A stretch of DNA of 64,000 bases from an uncultured Christensenella sp. (GTDB lineage: Bacteria > Bacillota > Clostridia > Christensenellales > Borkfalkiaceae): positions 124,001 through 188,000 of the forward strand of contig CAJTKX010000003.1 of NCBI GenBank assembly GCA_910577055.1, given 5' to 3'. The notes beneath the pieces are model-generated. The model had not been told where the DNA came from and did not search any database. It worked only from the letters and a program-made list of their open reading frames with translations. Shown here piece after piece: positions 25,109 through 33,714 of the stretch. Both the position numbers and the translations under genes were made by a program. The number at the start of each line of letters is the position of its first letter. Position 1 is the first letter of the stretch.

Positions 25109-26895
25109 TCTTCCTCTCCGGTTTTGATTTTTTTCTGTTGGTTTATGAGCCGCTGTAATTTCGCAGTTAAGTCTTTGCGCCTATCGCCGTCCTCTTCGGC
25201 GGCAATAAGCGATTTTACGCGGGTGATTTCGGCGTTTACTTCGGCTAATTTAAGCTTTTGCACGCAGTCGTCGAAATACTTTGCCGCAACCTCGCCTTGC
25301 AGTGCGTTTCCGTCGCAATAGTCCAATATTCTTGTCAGCTCGGTATATTCGTCCGTACCCTCGTCAAAGAACTCGAAAAGTTCGGCGGGCTGTATCTTTT
25401 CTTCGAGAAACTGCTTTGAAAAGATATATTTTGCGATTATGTCGTGCACGCCGTTCAAAAAGCGGATTTTGGAAATATCCCGCCCGCGCGTTATCTTGGA
25501 GCCGAAAAGGTACGCCGCTATAACGAAGCGCGAAGCCCTATCTTGCATCGAAGAATTGTCTTTCCGCTCAATAGGTTTAGGGGCGGGGGCTTCGACTTTC
25601 GGAACCGAACGCAAATCACGGTTTAAACTTTCGTATGAAATTCCCGTCTTGTCACTTAAAGATTTCAATAAATCTTCTTGCTCTGCCGCGCTGTCGGAAG
25701 TTTTGACTATTTTTATTGCCTCTTGCACAAATTGTCTTTTGTCGTCCGTCTTTGATAAATCGAAACCGCGACCGACTGAAGCAAGCTTGTAATCGATAAG
25801 GGGCATCGCGTTGTCCAAACATTTTTGATATGCGGCTGCGCCTTTTTGTTTTATCATATCGTCGGGGTCGAGTCCGTCCGACAGCGGCACGACTTTTACG
25901 CTAAGCCCGTTGCTTTTTAACACGTCAAGCCCGCGCATATTTGCTTTTTGCCCCGCAGAATCGCCGTCGTAACTTATCAAGACTTTGTCTGTATAACGTT
26001 TTAACAGTCGGGCTTGGTCTTGCGTAAGCGAAGTACCCATACTTGCAACGACGTTTTTGAAACCCGCTTGATACAGCGAGAGGGTATCCATATACCCTTC
26101 TACGATTATAACCTCGTTTATAGTTTGCTCTTTCTTTAACTTTTTTAAAAGGTTTATGTTATAAAGCGTCTTGCTTTTGTTGAAAACCAAAGTTTCTTTG
26201 GTATTTTTGTACTTACCGAAATCGGTCTTTTTAAGCACTCTGCCGCCGAATGCGATTACCTCGTCCATAGCGTTGATTATGGGATAGATAAGCCTACCGC
26301 CTTGCGCGTCGATAAGTCGCCCGTCCGCTTCGTTGATAGCTCCGCTGTCAATCAAATCTTGCCTATTGTAGCCCTTTGCAAGGAGATACTTTGGCAAATC
26401 GTAAAAGTTAAGGCTTGCGCCAAGCCCGAACTTCCGTACTATATTCGAGGGAATCTGGCGTTTTAATATGTATGCGACGTGTTCGTCCGCTTTGCCCGAG
26501 TTAAGGTTGTTTAAGTAAAAGTGCGCGCAATCGTTTAAAATTTTGAGTATCGCGTCCTTTTTGCGTTTCAGCTCTACGGTCTGTTGACTGTCGAAACCCG
26601 TTTGGGGAACTTTGAGGTTGGCACGGTCGGCAAGAAGTTTGACCGCTTCCATAAACTCGATATTCTCCATGTTTTGGACAAACTTGATAACGTCGCCGGA
26701 CTCGCCGCAACCGAAACAGTGATAGTATTGGTCTGCTTCGTTCAGCGCAAACGATGGGGTTTTTTCGTGGTGAAAGGGGCAGCAAGCCCAATATGTGCCG
26801 CCGCGGCGTTCAAGACCGATATAGTTTCCCGCAACTTCTATTATATTAAGTTTTTCTTTTAAAGTTGTCAAAAACTCTTTTAACTCGTTCGCCAT
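25105..26895 (-). CDS. dnaG: DNA primase
   Basis: 596 aa. N-terminal CHC2 zinc domain 'CCPFHHEKTPSF...CFGCGESGDV' (about 38-68), a catalytic core, and a TOPRIM domain with 'VIIVEGYMDTLSLYQAGF' and 'SYDGDSAGQKA' (about 255-310). The C-terminal helicase-interaction part is divergent as usual. It makes RNA primers at the replication fork. The ribosome site is weak (GGAAC), and a dispersed hairpin repeat lies immediately upstream of the start. Gene order dgt-dnaG-rpoD is conserved in clostridia. Confidence 0.96.
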   Translation of the reverse strand: MANELKEFLTTLKEKLNIIEVAGNYIGLERRGGTYWACCPFHHEKTPSFALNEADQYYHCFGCGESGDVIKFVQNMENIEFMEAVKLLADRANLKVPQTGFDSQQTVELKRKKDAILKILNDCAHFYLNNLNSGKADEHVAYILKRQIPSNIVRKFGLGASLNFYDLPKYLLAKGYNRQDLIDSGAINEADGRLIDAQGGRLIYPIINAMDEVIAFGGRVLKKTDFGKYKNTKETLVFNKSKTLYNINLLKKLKKEQTINEVIIVEGYMDTLSLYQAGFKNVVASMGTSLTQDQARLLKRYTDKVLISYDGDSAGQKANMRGLDVLKSNGLSVKVVPLSDGLDPDDMIKQKGAAAYQKCLDNAMPLIDYKLASVGRGFDLSKTDDKRQFVQEAIKIVKTSDSAAEQEDLLKSLSDKTGISYESLNRDLRSVPKVEAPAPKPIERKDNSSMQDRASRFVIAAYLFGSKITRGRDISKIRFLNGVHDIIAKYIFSKQFLEEKIQPAELFEFFDEGTDEYTELTRILDYCDGNALQGEVAAKYFDDCVQKLKLAEVNAEITRVKSLIAAEEDGDRRKDLTAKLQRLINQQKKIKTGEEE

Positions 26896-26928
26896 AAACG
26901 TTCCGTTTAATCAAGTATCTTTATTGCA
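26896..26928 (+). repeat. Hairpin repeat, copy A
   Basis: 33 bases: stem AAACG/CGTTT with loop TTC, then AATCAAGTATCTTTATTGCA. Copies B and C lie downstream of nifJ. The stem differs from theirs by a compensating pair (A-T for G-C). It lies in the dnaG leader, antisense to that gene. Confidence 0.55.
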
Positions 26929-26961
26929 CCGTCGTGCGACCGACGAATTGCAAAGTGAACA

Positions 26962-27981
26962 TTAATTGCTTTCGTCAATGAAAGTCCAGCCCTTAGGCAC
27001 GAAAATTTTGTTGAAAATATATACGGCGTATCTGTCCGTCATAGACGAAAGATAATCGCAAACGACTTGCTCTTTACCGAAGTTATCTAAAAGTTTAAAG
27101 TAACTTTCGGGAAGCTTATCGGGGTTTTTAACAAAAAAACTGTAAGTTTCGGTTAACATTCTTTCCGCCTTTTCCTCTTCACCCTTTGCAGTCGGGGAAA
27201 AGTAAACCCGCTCGAACATAAACGAACGCAGCCGTTCGCTCGCCTCCTCTACCGTCGGCTCCATTCCGACGAAGTTTTTACCGGCGGAATTGCGGTAAAT
27301 GGAGGATATTGCGGTGTTAATTCTCTCACGCGAGGTATTGCCGAGAATATCCCGTATGTCTTGCGGAATAACTTTTGCCGTTAAAATCCCCGCGCGGATT
27401 GCATCGTCCAAATCGTGATTTATGTACGCAACTCTGTCGGCAAGAGAAACGCACTTCCCTTCCAAAGTTGCGGGCGTGCCGCTTTTGGGGTGGTGCAAAA
27501 TCCCGTCCCGCACCTCTTTGGTTAGGTTCAAGCCCTTGCCGTCCTTTTCCAATACCTCGACAACCCGTACAGACTGCTCGTTATGTTTAAAGCCCGTAGG
27601 CACAAGCTTGTCCAATATTCTTTCACCGCTGTGCCCGAACGGAGTGTGCCCGAGATCGTGACCGAGCGCGATTGCCTCCGCCAAGTCCTCATTCAACGAA
27701 AGAGCGCGGGCGATACTTCTTGCAATTTGAGATACGTCCAAAGTATGCGTAAGGCGAGTTATGTAATGATCGCCCTCGGGCGAAAAGAATACTTGCGTTT
27801 TGTTTTTCAGCCGTCTGAACGCCTTGCAATATATAATTCTGTCCCTATCGCGCTGAAATTCCGTGCGCATTGCGCAAGGTTCTTCCTCCCTATCGCGCCC
27901 GAGCGTGTTTTTCGATTTACACGCATAGGGTGACAGAAACGCGTCCTCTATGGCAAATGTTCTGTCTTTTAAATCTTGCAT
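26962..27981 (-). CDS. dgt: dGTP triphosphohydrolase-like protein (HD superfamily)
   Basis: 339 aa. HD-domain metal ligands: H in 'RLTHTLDVSQIARSIAR', HD in 'ALGHDLGHTPFGHSGE', and a distal D in 'DRVAYINHDLDDAI'. The N-terminal 'RTEFQRDRDRIIYCKAFRRL' is the family nucleotide-contact motif. The enzyme hydrolyses dGTP (or other dNTPs) to nucleoside and triphosphate. A GGGGGA site precedes the ATG. It is immediately upstream of dnaG, a common clostridial arrangement. Exact nucleotide preference cannot be told. Confidence 0.93.
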   Translation of the reverse strand: MQDLKDRTFAIEDAFLSPYACKSKNTLGRDREEEPCAMRTEFQRDRDRIIYCKAFRRLKNKTQVFFSPEGDHYITRLTHTLDVSQIARSIARALSLNEDLAEAIALGHDLGHTPFGHSGERILDKLVPTGFKHNEQSVRVVEVLEKDGKGLNLTKEVRDGILHHPKSGTPATLEGKCVSLADRVAYINHDLDDAIRAGILTAKVIPQDIRDILGNTSRERINTAISSIYRNSAGKNFVGMEPTVEEASERLRSFMFERVYFSPTAKGEEEKAERMLTETYSFFVKNPDKLPESYFKLLDNFGKEQVVCDYLSSMTDRYAVYIFNKIFVPKGWTFIDESN

Positions 27982-28055
27982 TTCGTCCCCCGTTAAAGTA
28001 ATACGAAATTTTTTTGAAAATTACTTTTTTTAGTTAAAAAATAATTAAAATACGA

Positions 28056-28787
28056 TTATTTGCCGAAACCGCCGCCCACGGACAACACCTCGCCCGTTAT
28101 ATAACTGCTTTCGGCAAGAAATACGCAAGCCTCGGCAACGTCGGCGGGCGTGCCGATTCTGCCCACGGGTATTGACGATATAAGCTCCTCCGTTTCCCCG
28201 ACTGAAAGATGTGCGTTCATTTCGGTATCTATAACGCCGGGGGAAACGCAGTTTACGCGCACCAAGGATGGCGCGAGCTCTTTCGCAAGGGCTTTTGTAA
28301 AGGCGATGACCGCGCCCTTTGTTGCGGAATAAGCCACCTCGCAACTTGCGCCGACTTCGCCCCAAATCGAGGCGATATTTACGATTGCCCCGCCGCCCGC
28401 GAAAATCATTTTATCTGCGACTTCCCGACAGCAAAGGTATGTGCCTTTGACGTTTACGGCGAAAATTTTATCCCAATCGACCGATTTTGTGTCTTGAATA
28501 ACTTTTATAAGCGAAATCCCCGCGTTGTTAACAAGTACGTCTAAGCTTTCGTATATAGAGAAAAACTCTTTGAACATTGCGCGAACTTGCGCCTCGTCGG
28601 AAACGTCTGCGCGGAGCAACACGGGGCAGTAACCGAGCATATTGAACTCCTCTTGCGTTGCAAGCGCAGAGCGCTCATCGTGACAATAATTCAAAACAAC
28701 CTCGTAGCCGCGCTCCAAAAAGGCAAGCGCAATCGCCTTGCCTATGCCTTTGGTTCCGCCGGTTATCAATGCGGTTTTAACGCTCAT
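28056..28787 (-). CDS. Short-chain dehydrogenase/reductase (FabG-like)
   Basis: 243 aa. Nucleotide motif TGGTKGIG (9-16), NNAG near 88, catalytic Ser in 'NIASIWGE' and Tyr/Lys in 'YSATKGA' (YxxxK), and 'SPGVIDTEMNA'. The best general match is 3-oxoacyl-ACP reductase, but no other fatty-acid gene is near and the gene overlaps aroK by 4 bases at the end of the shikimate cluster. The substrate is therefore open; it may reduce a keto group in aromatic or general metabolism. Confidence 0.9.
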   Translation of the reverse strand: MSVKTALITGGTKGIGKAIALAFLERGYEVVLNYCHDERSALATQEEFNMLGYCPVLLRADVSDEAQVRAMFKEFFSIYESLDVLVNNAGISLIKVIQDTKSVDWDKIFAVNVKGTYLCCREVADKMIFAGGGAIVNIASIWGEVGASCEVAYSATKGAVIAFTKALAKELAPSLVRVNCVSPGVIDTEMNAHLSVGETEELISSIPVGRIGTPADVAEACVFLAESSYITGEVLSVGGGFGK

Positions 28788-29296
28788 TTGATTCCTCTTA
28801 ATTCAGTTGAAATATTTTCGAAAATCTGTTCGGGCGTAAGTCCGTCCGTATCGACAATTATATCTGCTACACCCTCATATATAGCCGACCTTTCGGCAAA
28901 AAGCTTATTAAGCCGCTTTTTCAAATCGCCCTTTAAAAGGGGTCTTGTCGTGTCGTTTTTCAGCCTTTCTTCCAGAGTTGAAAGCTTGGTACGGAGATAG
29001 ATTATTTTGTTGCCGTCCGACTTCATTATCCTAACGTTTTCTTCCCGCAAAACCGCCCCGCCGCCGACCGATATGAAACAGTCGTATTCAATGTCGTTCA
29101 GATGCTTTATAACTTCGGTTTCGATTTCGCGGAAGCACTCCTCGCCGTATTCTTCGAAAATTTTCGAAATTTCACCGTGTTTTGAAACGATACAATCGTC
29201 GGTGTCGTAAACTTGCTCGTGATACTTCCAATCGAAAACAGCAGCAACGGTTGACTTGCCGCAGCCGGGCATTCCTATCAAAAATACGTTATTCAT
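28784..29296 (-). CDS. aroK: Shikimate kinase
   Basis: 170 aa. P-loop GMPGCGKST (8-16), substrate-binding D in 'YDTDDCIV', R in 'ECFREIETEV', 'VGGGAVLREENV' (the GGG motif), and the lid Arg in 'NDTTRPLLKG'. It phosphorylates shikimate at O3. Overlaps aroQ and the SDR gene by 4 bases each, so translation is coupled. Confidence 0.95.
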   Translation of the reverse strand: MNNVFLIGMPGCGKSTVAAVFDWKYHEQVYDTDDCIVSKHGEISKIFEEYGEECFREIETEVIKHLNDIEYDCFISVGGGAVLREENVRIMKSDGNKIIYLRTKLSTLEERLKNDTTRPLLKGDLKKRLNKLFAERSAIYEGVADIIVDTDGLTPEQIFENISTELRGIK

Positions 29297-29703
29297 AGTT
29301 TGAAGCTTTCGGCGGCGAGAATATAGCTGTTTTTACCGAAACCGCAAATTACGCCGCGGCAAACCTCGGACAAAACCGACTTGTGGCGGAACTCTTCGCG
29401 TGAGTGCACGTTGGACATATGCACCTCTACCACGGGGATATTTATTGCCGCGATAGCGTCGCGAATGGCATAGCTGTAATGCGTGTACGCGCCCGCGTTT
29501 AAAATTATTCCGTCGCAATCGGCTTGCTGCAACTTGGAGCAGATTTCGCCTTCGGAATTGCTTTGATAAAACTCACACTTATCGTTTTTTAAGTGCGCGG
29601 CAATTTGTTTGTTAATCTCGTCAAGGGTCGCCGTTCCGTACACGCCCTTTTCCCTTACGCCCGTCATATTAAGATTGACGCCGTTTATAAAAAGTAATTT
29701 CAT
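29293..29703 (-). CDS. aroQ: Type II 3-dehydroquinate dehydratase
   Basis: 136 aa. Family motifs 'INGVNLNMTGVRE' (flexible lid Arg), Tyr in 'GVYGTATLDEI', 'ILNAGAYTHYS', catalytic His in 'VEVHMSNVHSREEFRHKSV'. The lid is slightly atypical (NM-TG in place of NLLG). Dodecameric enzyme dehydrating 3-dehydroquinate to 3-dehydroshikimate. Overlaps aroE by 4 bases. Confidence 0.95.
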   Translation of the reverse strand: MKLLFINGVNLNMTGVREKGVYGTATLDEINKQIAAHLKNDKCEFYQSNSEGEICSKLQQADCDGIILNAGAYTHYSYAIRDAIAAINIPVVEVHMSNVHSREEFRHKSVLSEVCRGVICGFGKNSYILAAESFKL

Positions 29704-30503
29704 CTTTCCACCTCACAAAATTCGGTAAACAGTTTTTTCGCTTGCTCTTCGTCGGGCTGCAATCCGAAGAAAATACAGTCGGCGTAATAAGCTTGATAGA
29801 AAAGCATTGCCTTTCCGTTAATAACTTTTTTGCCTTGTTTTTCCGCAAGGCGAAGAAATTCACTCATTTCGGGAACATAAATCAAATCTACGGCAACCGT
29901 GCAAAGGCTTAAAAGATTTTCTCCGACGGGAGAAACGCCTTCGGTCTTGTGCATCCCCACGCCCGTTGCATTTACAATTAAATAATATGGTTTGTCCGCA
30001 ATTTCTAAAAGCGCATGCACGCCATTAAACTCTTTTTCCAAGCTTTGCGCGTTTTCGATATTTTTATCGTACACGAAAATATTTGCACCTTCGTCCGCAA
30101 GCTTTTTGGCAACGCTTCTGCCCGCGCCGCCCGCGCCCAAGACGAGTATCTCTTTCCCGCAGACTTTAACTTCGCCGTTTTTAAGCATAAGCATAAAACC
30201 TAACCCGTCGGTGTTATCGCCCGTTAAAGTTTTGCAATTTACGGTATTAACCGCGCCGAAAACTTTCGCGTCGCCCTCGACGTTTTTTAGGTGCGGAATT
30301 ACCGACAATTTATAGGGAATAGTTACGTTAACCCCGTCATATGCCGCAAGTAACGCATCTATTTCTTGCTCAAAATCAGCCTCTGTAACAGATAATTTAT
30401 CGTATTCCACCGCCAAATTTAGGCGGCTTGCAATGAATTTGTGTATCTGCGGACTTGTGGATTTCGAAACGTCTTTTCCTATTACGGCAAGCCTTTTTTT
30501 CAT
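29700..30503 (-). CDS. aroE: Shikimate dehydrogenase
   Basis: 267 aa. The shikimate-binding S-x-S is in 'KSTSPQIHKF', the catalytic Lys in 'NVTIPYKLSV' and Asp in 'DNTDGLGFML'. NADP-binding Rossmann motif 'LGAGGAGRSVAKKL' near 125-138; 'NATGVGMH' is the substrate loop. Reduces 3-dehydroshikimate with NADPH. Part of the aro operon. Confidence 0.95.
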   Translation of the reverse strand: MKKRLAVIGKDVSKSTSPQIHKFIASRLNLAVEYDKLSVTEADFEQEIDALLAAYDGVNVTIPYKLSVIPHLKNVEGDAKVFGAVNTVNCKTLTGDNTDGLGFMLMLKNGEVKVCGKEILVLGAGGAGRSVAKKLADEGANIFVYDKNIENAQSLEKEFNGVHALLEIADKPYYLIVNATGVGMHKTEGVSPVGENLLSLCTVAVDLIYVPEMSEFLRLAEKQGKKVINGKAMLFYQAYYADCIFFGLQPDEEQAKKLFTEFCEVER

Positions 30504-30506
30504 CGT

Positions 30507-31565
30507 TTACCCCCTCAAACTATCTGAAATTTCTTTTAAACAGAGCGCGTATTCTTCCCTATTCAGCTTAATTTCCGCGCTTTCGCCCTCGCACTTAGGA
30601 ACGACGAGGGTTATAAGCTCGGTTTCGTTCTTTTTATCGTGTGCGGCAAGTTGTACAGCCCTTTCAACGCCTTCGAAGTAAGGCGCACTTTTTATAACGG
30701 AAAGTATAAGTTTTTCCAAGCTTTGCGCGTATTGCCCCCCACATATGCCGTACTTTCGTGCAATTTGCAGTTCATAATAGGCGCCGATTAAAACGTATTC
30801 GCCATGGGAACGTTTGCCGTTCAAAAGCTCGAATGCGTGACCCGTTGTATGTCCCAAATTTAAGGTTTTTCTTAACCCGTTTATTTCCTTTTCGTCCTCG
30901 GTTACAACCTTTGCCTTGTGCGCTATATTGTAGTAAGTGATATCTTCGAGAAATTCAAGACTAAACAGCTTTTTAACGTTTTTAGTAAGCTTATTAAAAA
31001 TTTCGGCGTTAAGCGCGCCGTGTTTGACGATTTCGCCAAGTCCGCACTTTATCTCTCTTTTGGGCAAAGTGCACAAAAAACGTGGGTCAACTATTACTTC
31101 ACGGGGTTGGTAGAAAGTTCCGATAACGTTTTTAACTCCGGCCATATCGACGGCGGTTTTACCGCCTACCGAACTGTCTACTTGCGCCAAAAGCGTTGTG
31201 GGAATTTGAACGATTTCGACCCCCCGCATATAGAGCGCGGCGGCAAGCCCCGCGATGTCACCTACCACTCCGCCGCCGAACGCGATTACGCAACAACTTC
31301 TGCGCATATCGGAACAGAGCATTTTATTTAAAATTGCCAAAAGTGTGCGAGTGTTTTTGCTTTTTTCCCCCGCGGGAATGATATATTTTACGGCATCTTC
31401 ACCGAAGGTTTGGTTTAAAAGGCCGGCGTACAGCTTATTCACCGTACTGTCCGTTATTATAAATAACTGCTTGTTTTTAAGCTTAGGCGCGTATTTGTCA
31501 AACGTATCCGCGCCGCAGTGAATGACGCTTTCAACCGTTGCTGTTTTTATGGTAATATCTTGCAT
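30507..31565 (-). CDS. aroB: 3-dehydroquinate synthase
   Basis: 352 aa. NAD-binding 'FGGGVVGDIAGLAAALYMRG' (about 99-118), 'IPTTLLAQVDSSVGGKTAVD', metal-ligand Glu in 'GLGEIVKHGAL', and His in 'NLGHTTGHAFE' and 'SHGEYVLIG'. It converts DAHP to 3-dehydroquinate. Located 3 bases after aroC. No DAHP synthase is in the window. Confidence 0.95.
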   Translation of the reverse strand: MQDITIKTATVESVIHCGADTFDKYAPKLKNKQLFIITDSTVNKLYAGLLNQTFGEDAVKYIIPAGEKSKNTRTLLAILNKMLCSDMRRSCCVIAFGGGVVGDIAGLAAALYMRGVEIVQIPTTLLAQVDSSVGGKTAVDMAGVKNVIGTFYQPREVIVDPRFLCTLPKREIKCGLGEIVKHGALNAEIFNKLTKNVKKLFSLEFLEDITYYNIAHKAKVVTEDEKEINGLRKTLNLGHTTGHAFELLNGKRSHGEYVLIGAYYELQIARKYGICGGQYAQSLEKLILSVIKSAPYFEGVERAVQLAAHDKKNETELITLVVPKCEGESAEIKLNREEYALCLKEISDSLRG

Positions 31566-31568
31566 AAA

Positions 31569-32693
31569 TCACCTCAGCTCGCCGTATCTTTTAGCGACCT
31601 CGCGCATGTTATCACCGCCGAGTCTTTGCGAAACCACGTCGGCAAGAACCAACGCAACTACGCTTTCAAGTATGATTTCCGCCGCGCAGACCGCGGCAAC
31701 GTCGCTTCTTTCGCCCGCTGCTTTGGCGGGCTTATTTGTGGAAACATCTACGGTGTTCAAACCCTTCATTAACGTAGGTATAGGCTTCATTGCCGCTCGA
31801 AGAATTATTTCTTCCCCGTTAGACATTCCGCCTTCTATTCCGCCCGCGTTGTCTGTTTTACGGAAGTAATTTCCGTCGTAATAAATCTCGTCGTGAACCT
31901 TGCTGCCCGCAAGCGTTGCTGCGGCAAAGCCTAAGCCCACCTCTACGCCCTTTATAGCTTGCACGCTCATCATAGCGCCGCATAGGAGTGCGTCGAGCTT
32001 GGTCGAATACTGCATACAACTGCCGAAACCGCTTTTTAAACCTTTCACGCGAATTTCGATAACGCCGCCGGCGGTGTCGCCCTCGGACTTTAACTTGTCT
32101 AAAAACTTTTCGGCTTCTTTCTCCCGTTCGCCATCAAGCATAAAAAGCGAGTGCTTTTTTGCCTCGGAAAGGCGCTCAAACGCATATATATTGGGGTCTA
32201 CGATATTTCCGACCGATTTTACATAGCCCGAAATTTCCACGCCCAAAACCTTTAAATACTGCCTTGCGATAGTGCCGCCGACAACCCTTGCAGCGGTTTC
32301 CCGCGCGCTTGCGCGCTCTAAAATATTGCGCGCGTCCGTTTGGTCGTATTTTAAAATACCCGTCAAATCGGCGTGCCCGGGGCGAACGCAAGTAAGCTTT
32401 CTTTTATCCGTATCGCAACCCTCGGGTGCGATAACTTCGCGCCAATTTTCGTAGTCGTTGTTCTTGACGATGAACGCAAGCGGACTGCCCAAAGTCAGAC
32501 GGTTCCTTACTCCGCTTATAATTTCGACGGAGTCCTTTTCAATCTTCTGTCTGCCGCCCCTACCGTAGCCGCTTTGGCGCAGAGCCAAATAATAATTAAT
32601 TTCTTCTATATCAATTTGCAAGTTGGACGGCAATCCTTCGATAATACCTACAAGCGCTTTGCCGTGCGACTCTCCCGCCGTCGTTAATTTCAT
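31569..32693 (-). CDS. aroC: Chorismate synthase
   Basis: 374 aa. Signatures 'GESHGKALVGIIEGLP', 'RQSGYGRGGRQKIE', 'RPGHADLTGILKY', 'ARETAARVVGG' and the late 'VDVSTNKPAKAAGERSDV' are all present. It needs reduced FMN to convert EPSP to chorismate. First aro gene of the cluster; overlaps the ComEC-like gene by 4 bases. aroA (EPSP synthase) is absent from the cluster and must be elsewhere. Confidence 0.96.
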   Translation of the reverse strand: MKLTTAGESHGKALVGIIEGLPSNLQIDIEEINYYLALRQSGYGRGGRQKIEKDSVEIISGVRNRLTLGSPLAFIVKNNDYENWREVIAPEGCDTDKRKLTCVRPGHADLTGILKYDQTDARNILERASARETAARVVGGTIARQYLKVLGVEISGYVKSVGNIVDPNIYAFERLSEAKKHSLFMLDGEREKEAEKFLDKLKSEGDTAGGVIEIRVKGLKSGFGSCMQYSTKLDALLCGAMMSVQAIKGVEVGLGFAAATLAGSKVHDEIYYDGNYFRKTDNAGGIEGGMSNGEEIILRAAMKPIPTLMKGLNTVDVSTNKPAKAAGERSDVAAVCAAEIILESVVALVLADVVSQRLGGDNMREVAKRYGELR

Positions 32694-33709
32694 TCTTTCT
32701 CCTTATAAATCGAGTAAATTCCGTCCTTGATTTCTACGGTAACGGTACCAAGCTCGTCCGTTCTGTACAAGCTGCTGCCGACACAGTTTTGTGCGTTTGC
32801 AAGCGCCGCCAAAGTAGGGCAACCTTTTCCGTTTTCCCCGACCGAGATTATTGCCGTATTCGGTTTAATTAAATCTAAAAACGGTGCGAACGCGCCCTCT
32901 GTTGAGCCGTGGTCGGACATTTTTACAACGTTGCACTCGGTTATGTCGATTGTGCGACCGCCTATATCCAAACCCGTCATAAAGTAATAGTCAATCAGTT
33001 TTTGCTGAACGGTTTGTCCGCTGCTGCCTAAAAACAAAAACTTCATTCCGCCGCATTCAAGCCAAATTACGGCGGACGCATTTTTTATGTTTTGCGAATT
33101 TGGGTCATTAAGAACCGCTTGATATTCCCCTCCGTCGAAAAGGTGTGCGTCGGGCGAAAGAAAGCAAAACGAATAACCCGCTTCGTCATTAAAAACTCCA
33201 ACGCCGTACTCGGAATAGGTCACTTCCGCGTTTTGCTTTTTCAGCTCTTCGCAAAACGACTTGTATCCATCTGTTATAGACGTCAGCGGACAGTAAGGCG
33301 CAAAAATTTTGTCAACTGTTTTGTACTTTAAAATTTCCGAAATCCCGCCGCAAGCGTCATTTTGTACCGACGAACAAACAAGATAATCGATTTTATCAAT
33401 ACCGCGGCGGTTAATTTCTTTTAAAATCTTCAAATTATGAGAATATGTACCGTCGCCGCCGTCGATTAAAAGAACTTTGCCGTCCGGCAATTCCACCAAG
33501 GTGCAGTCGCTATTGCCGACGTCGAGAAAATTTACGCGTACTTGACCCGCCGCGTTTACATTTTTCGATACGCAGTAGGACGATAAATATTTTACGGGAA
33601 TAAAAACGTTGACGATTATTAATGCTACGGCAATTAACAGCGCTATTCCCGCAGTGATTATAACAGATAAAAATCTACGCGATAACTTACGCTTTTTCTT
33701 TTGAGGCAT
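32690..33709 (-). CDS. ComEC-like metallo-beta-lactamase-fold protein lacking metal ligands
   Basis: 339 aa. Basic N-terminus and one membrane anchor (about 13-35), then an extracellular MBL-fold domain aligned throughout with the C-terminal domain of ComEC ('FLDVGNSDCTLVELPDGKVL', 'DYLVCSS', 'TAIISVGENG', 'YRTDELGTV'). Where active members have THxHxDH this protein has CSSVQNDACGG. The metal-bridging Asp (LFTGDAE) is replaced by LGSSGQ, and GHP by GCP. It is thus predicted to be catalytically inactive but folded and exported. Coupled to aroC and aspartate kinase. Confidence 0.8.
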   Translation of the reverse strand: MPQKKKRKLSRRFLSVIITAGIALLIAVALIIVNVFIPVKYLSSYCVSKNVNAAGQVRVNFLDVGNSDCTLVELPDGKVLLIDGGDGTYSHNLKILKEINRRGIDKIDYLVCSSVQNDACGGISEILKYKTVDKIFAPYCPLTSITDGYKSFCEELKKQNAEVTYSEYGVGVFNDEAGYSFCFLSPDAHLFDGGEYQAVLNDPNSQNIKNASAVIWLECGGMKFLFLGSSGQTVQQKLIDYYFMTGLDIGGRTIDITECNVVKMSDHGSTEGAFAPFLDLIKPNTAIISVGENGKGCPTLAALANAQNCVGSSLYRTDELGTVTVEIKDGIYSIYKEKE

Positions 33710-33714
33710 TTAAC

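Noticed and set aside
27985..28030. AAAGTAAT...ATTACTTT hairpin with Ts on the plus strand
   Set aside because: It would terminate rightward transcription, but no rightward gene exists here; long loop; probably chance in AT-rich DNA.
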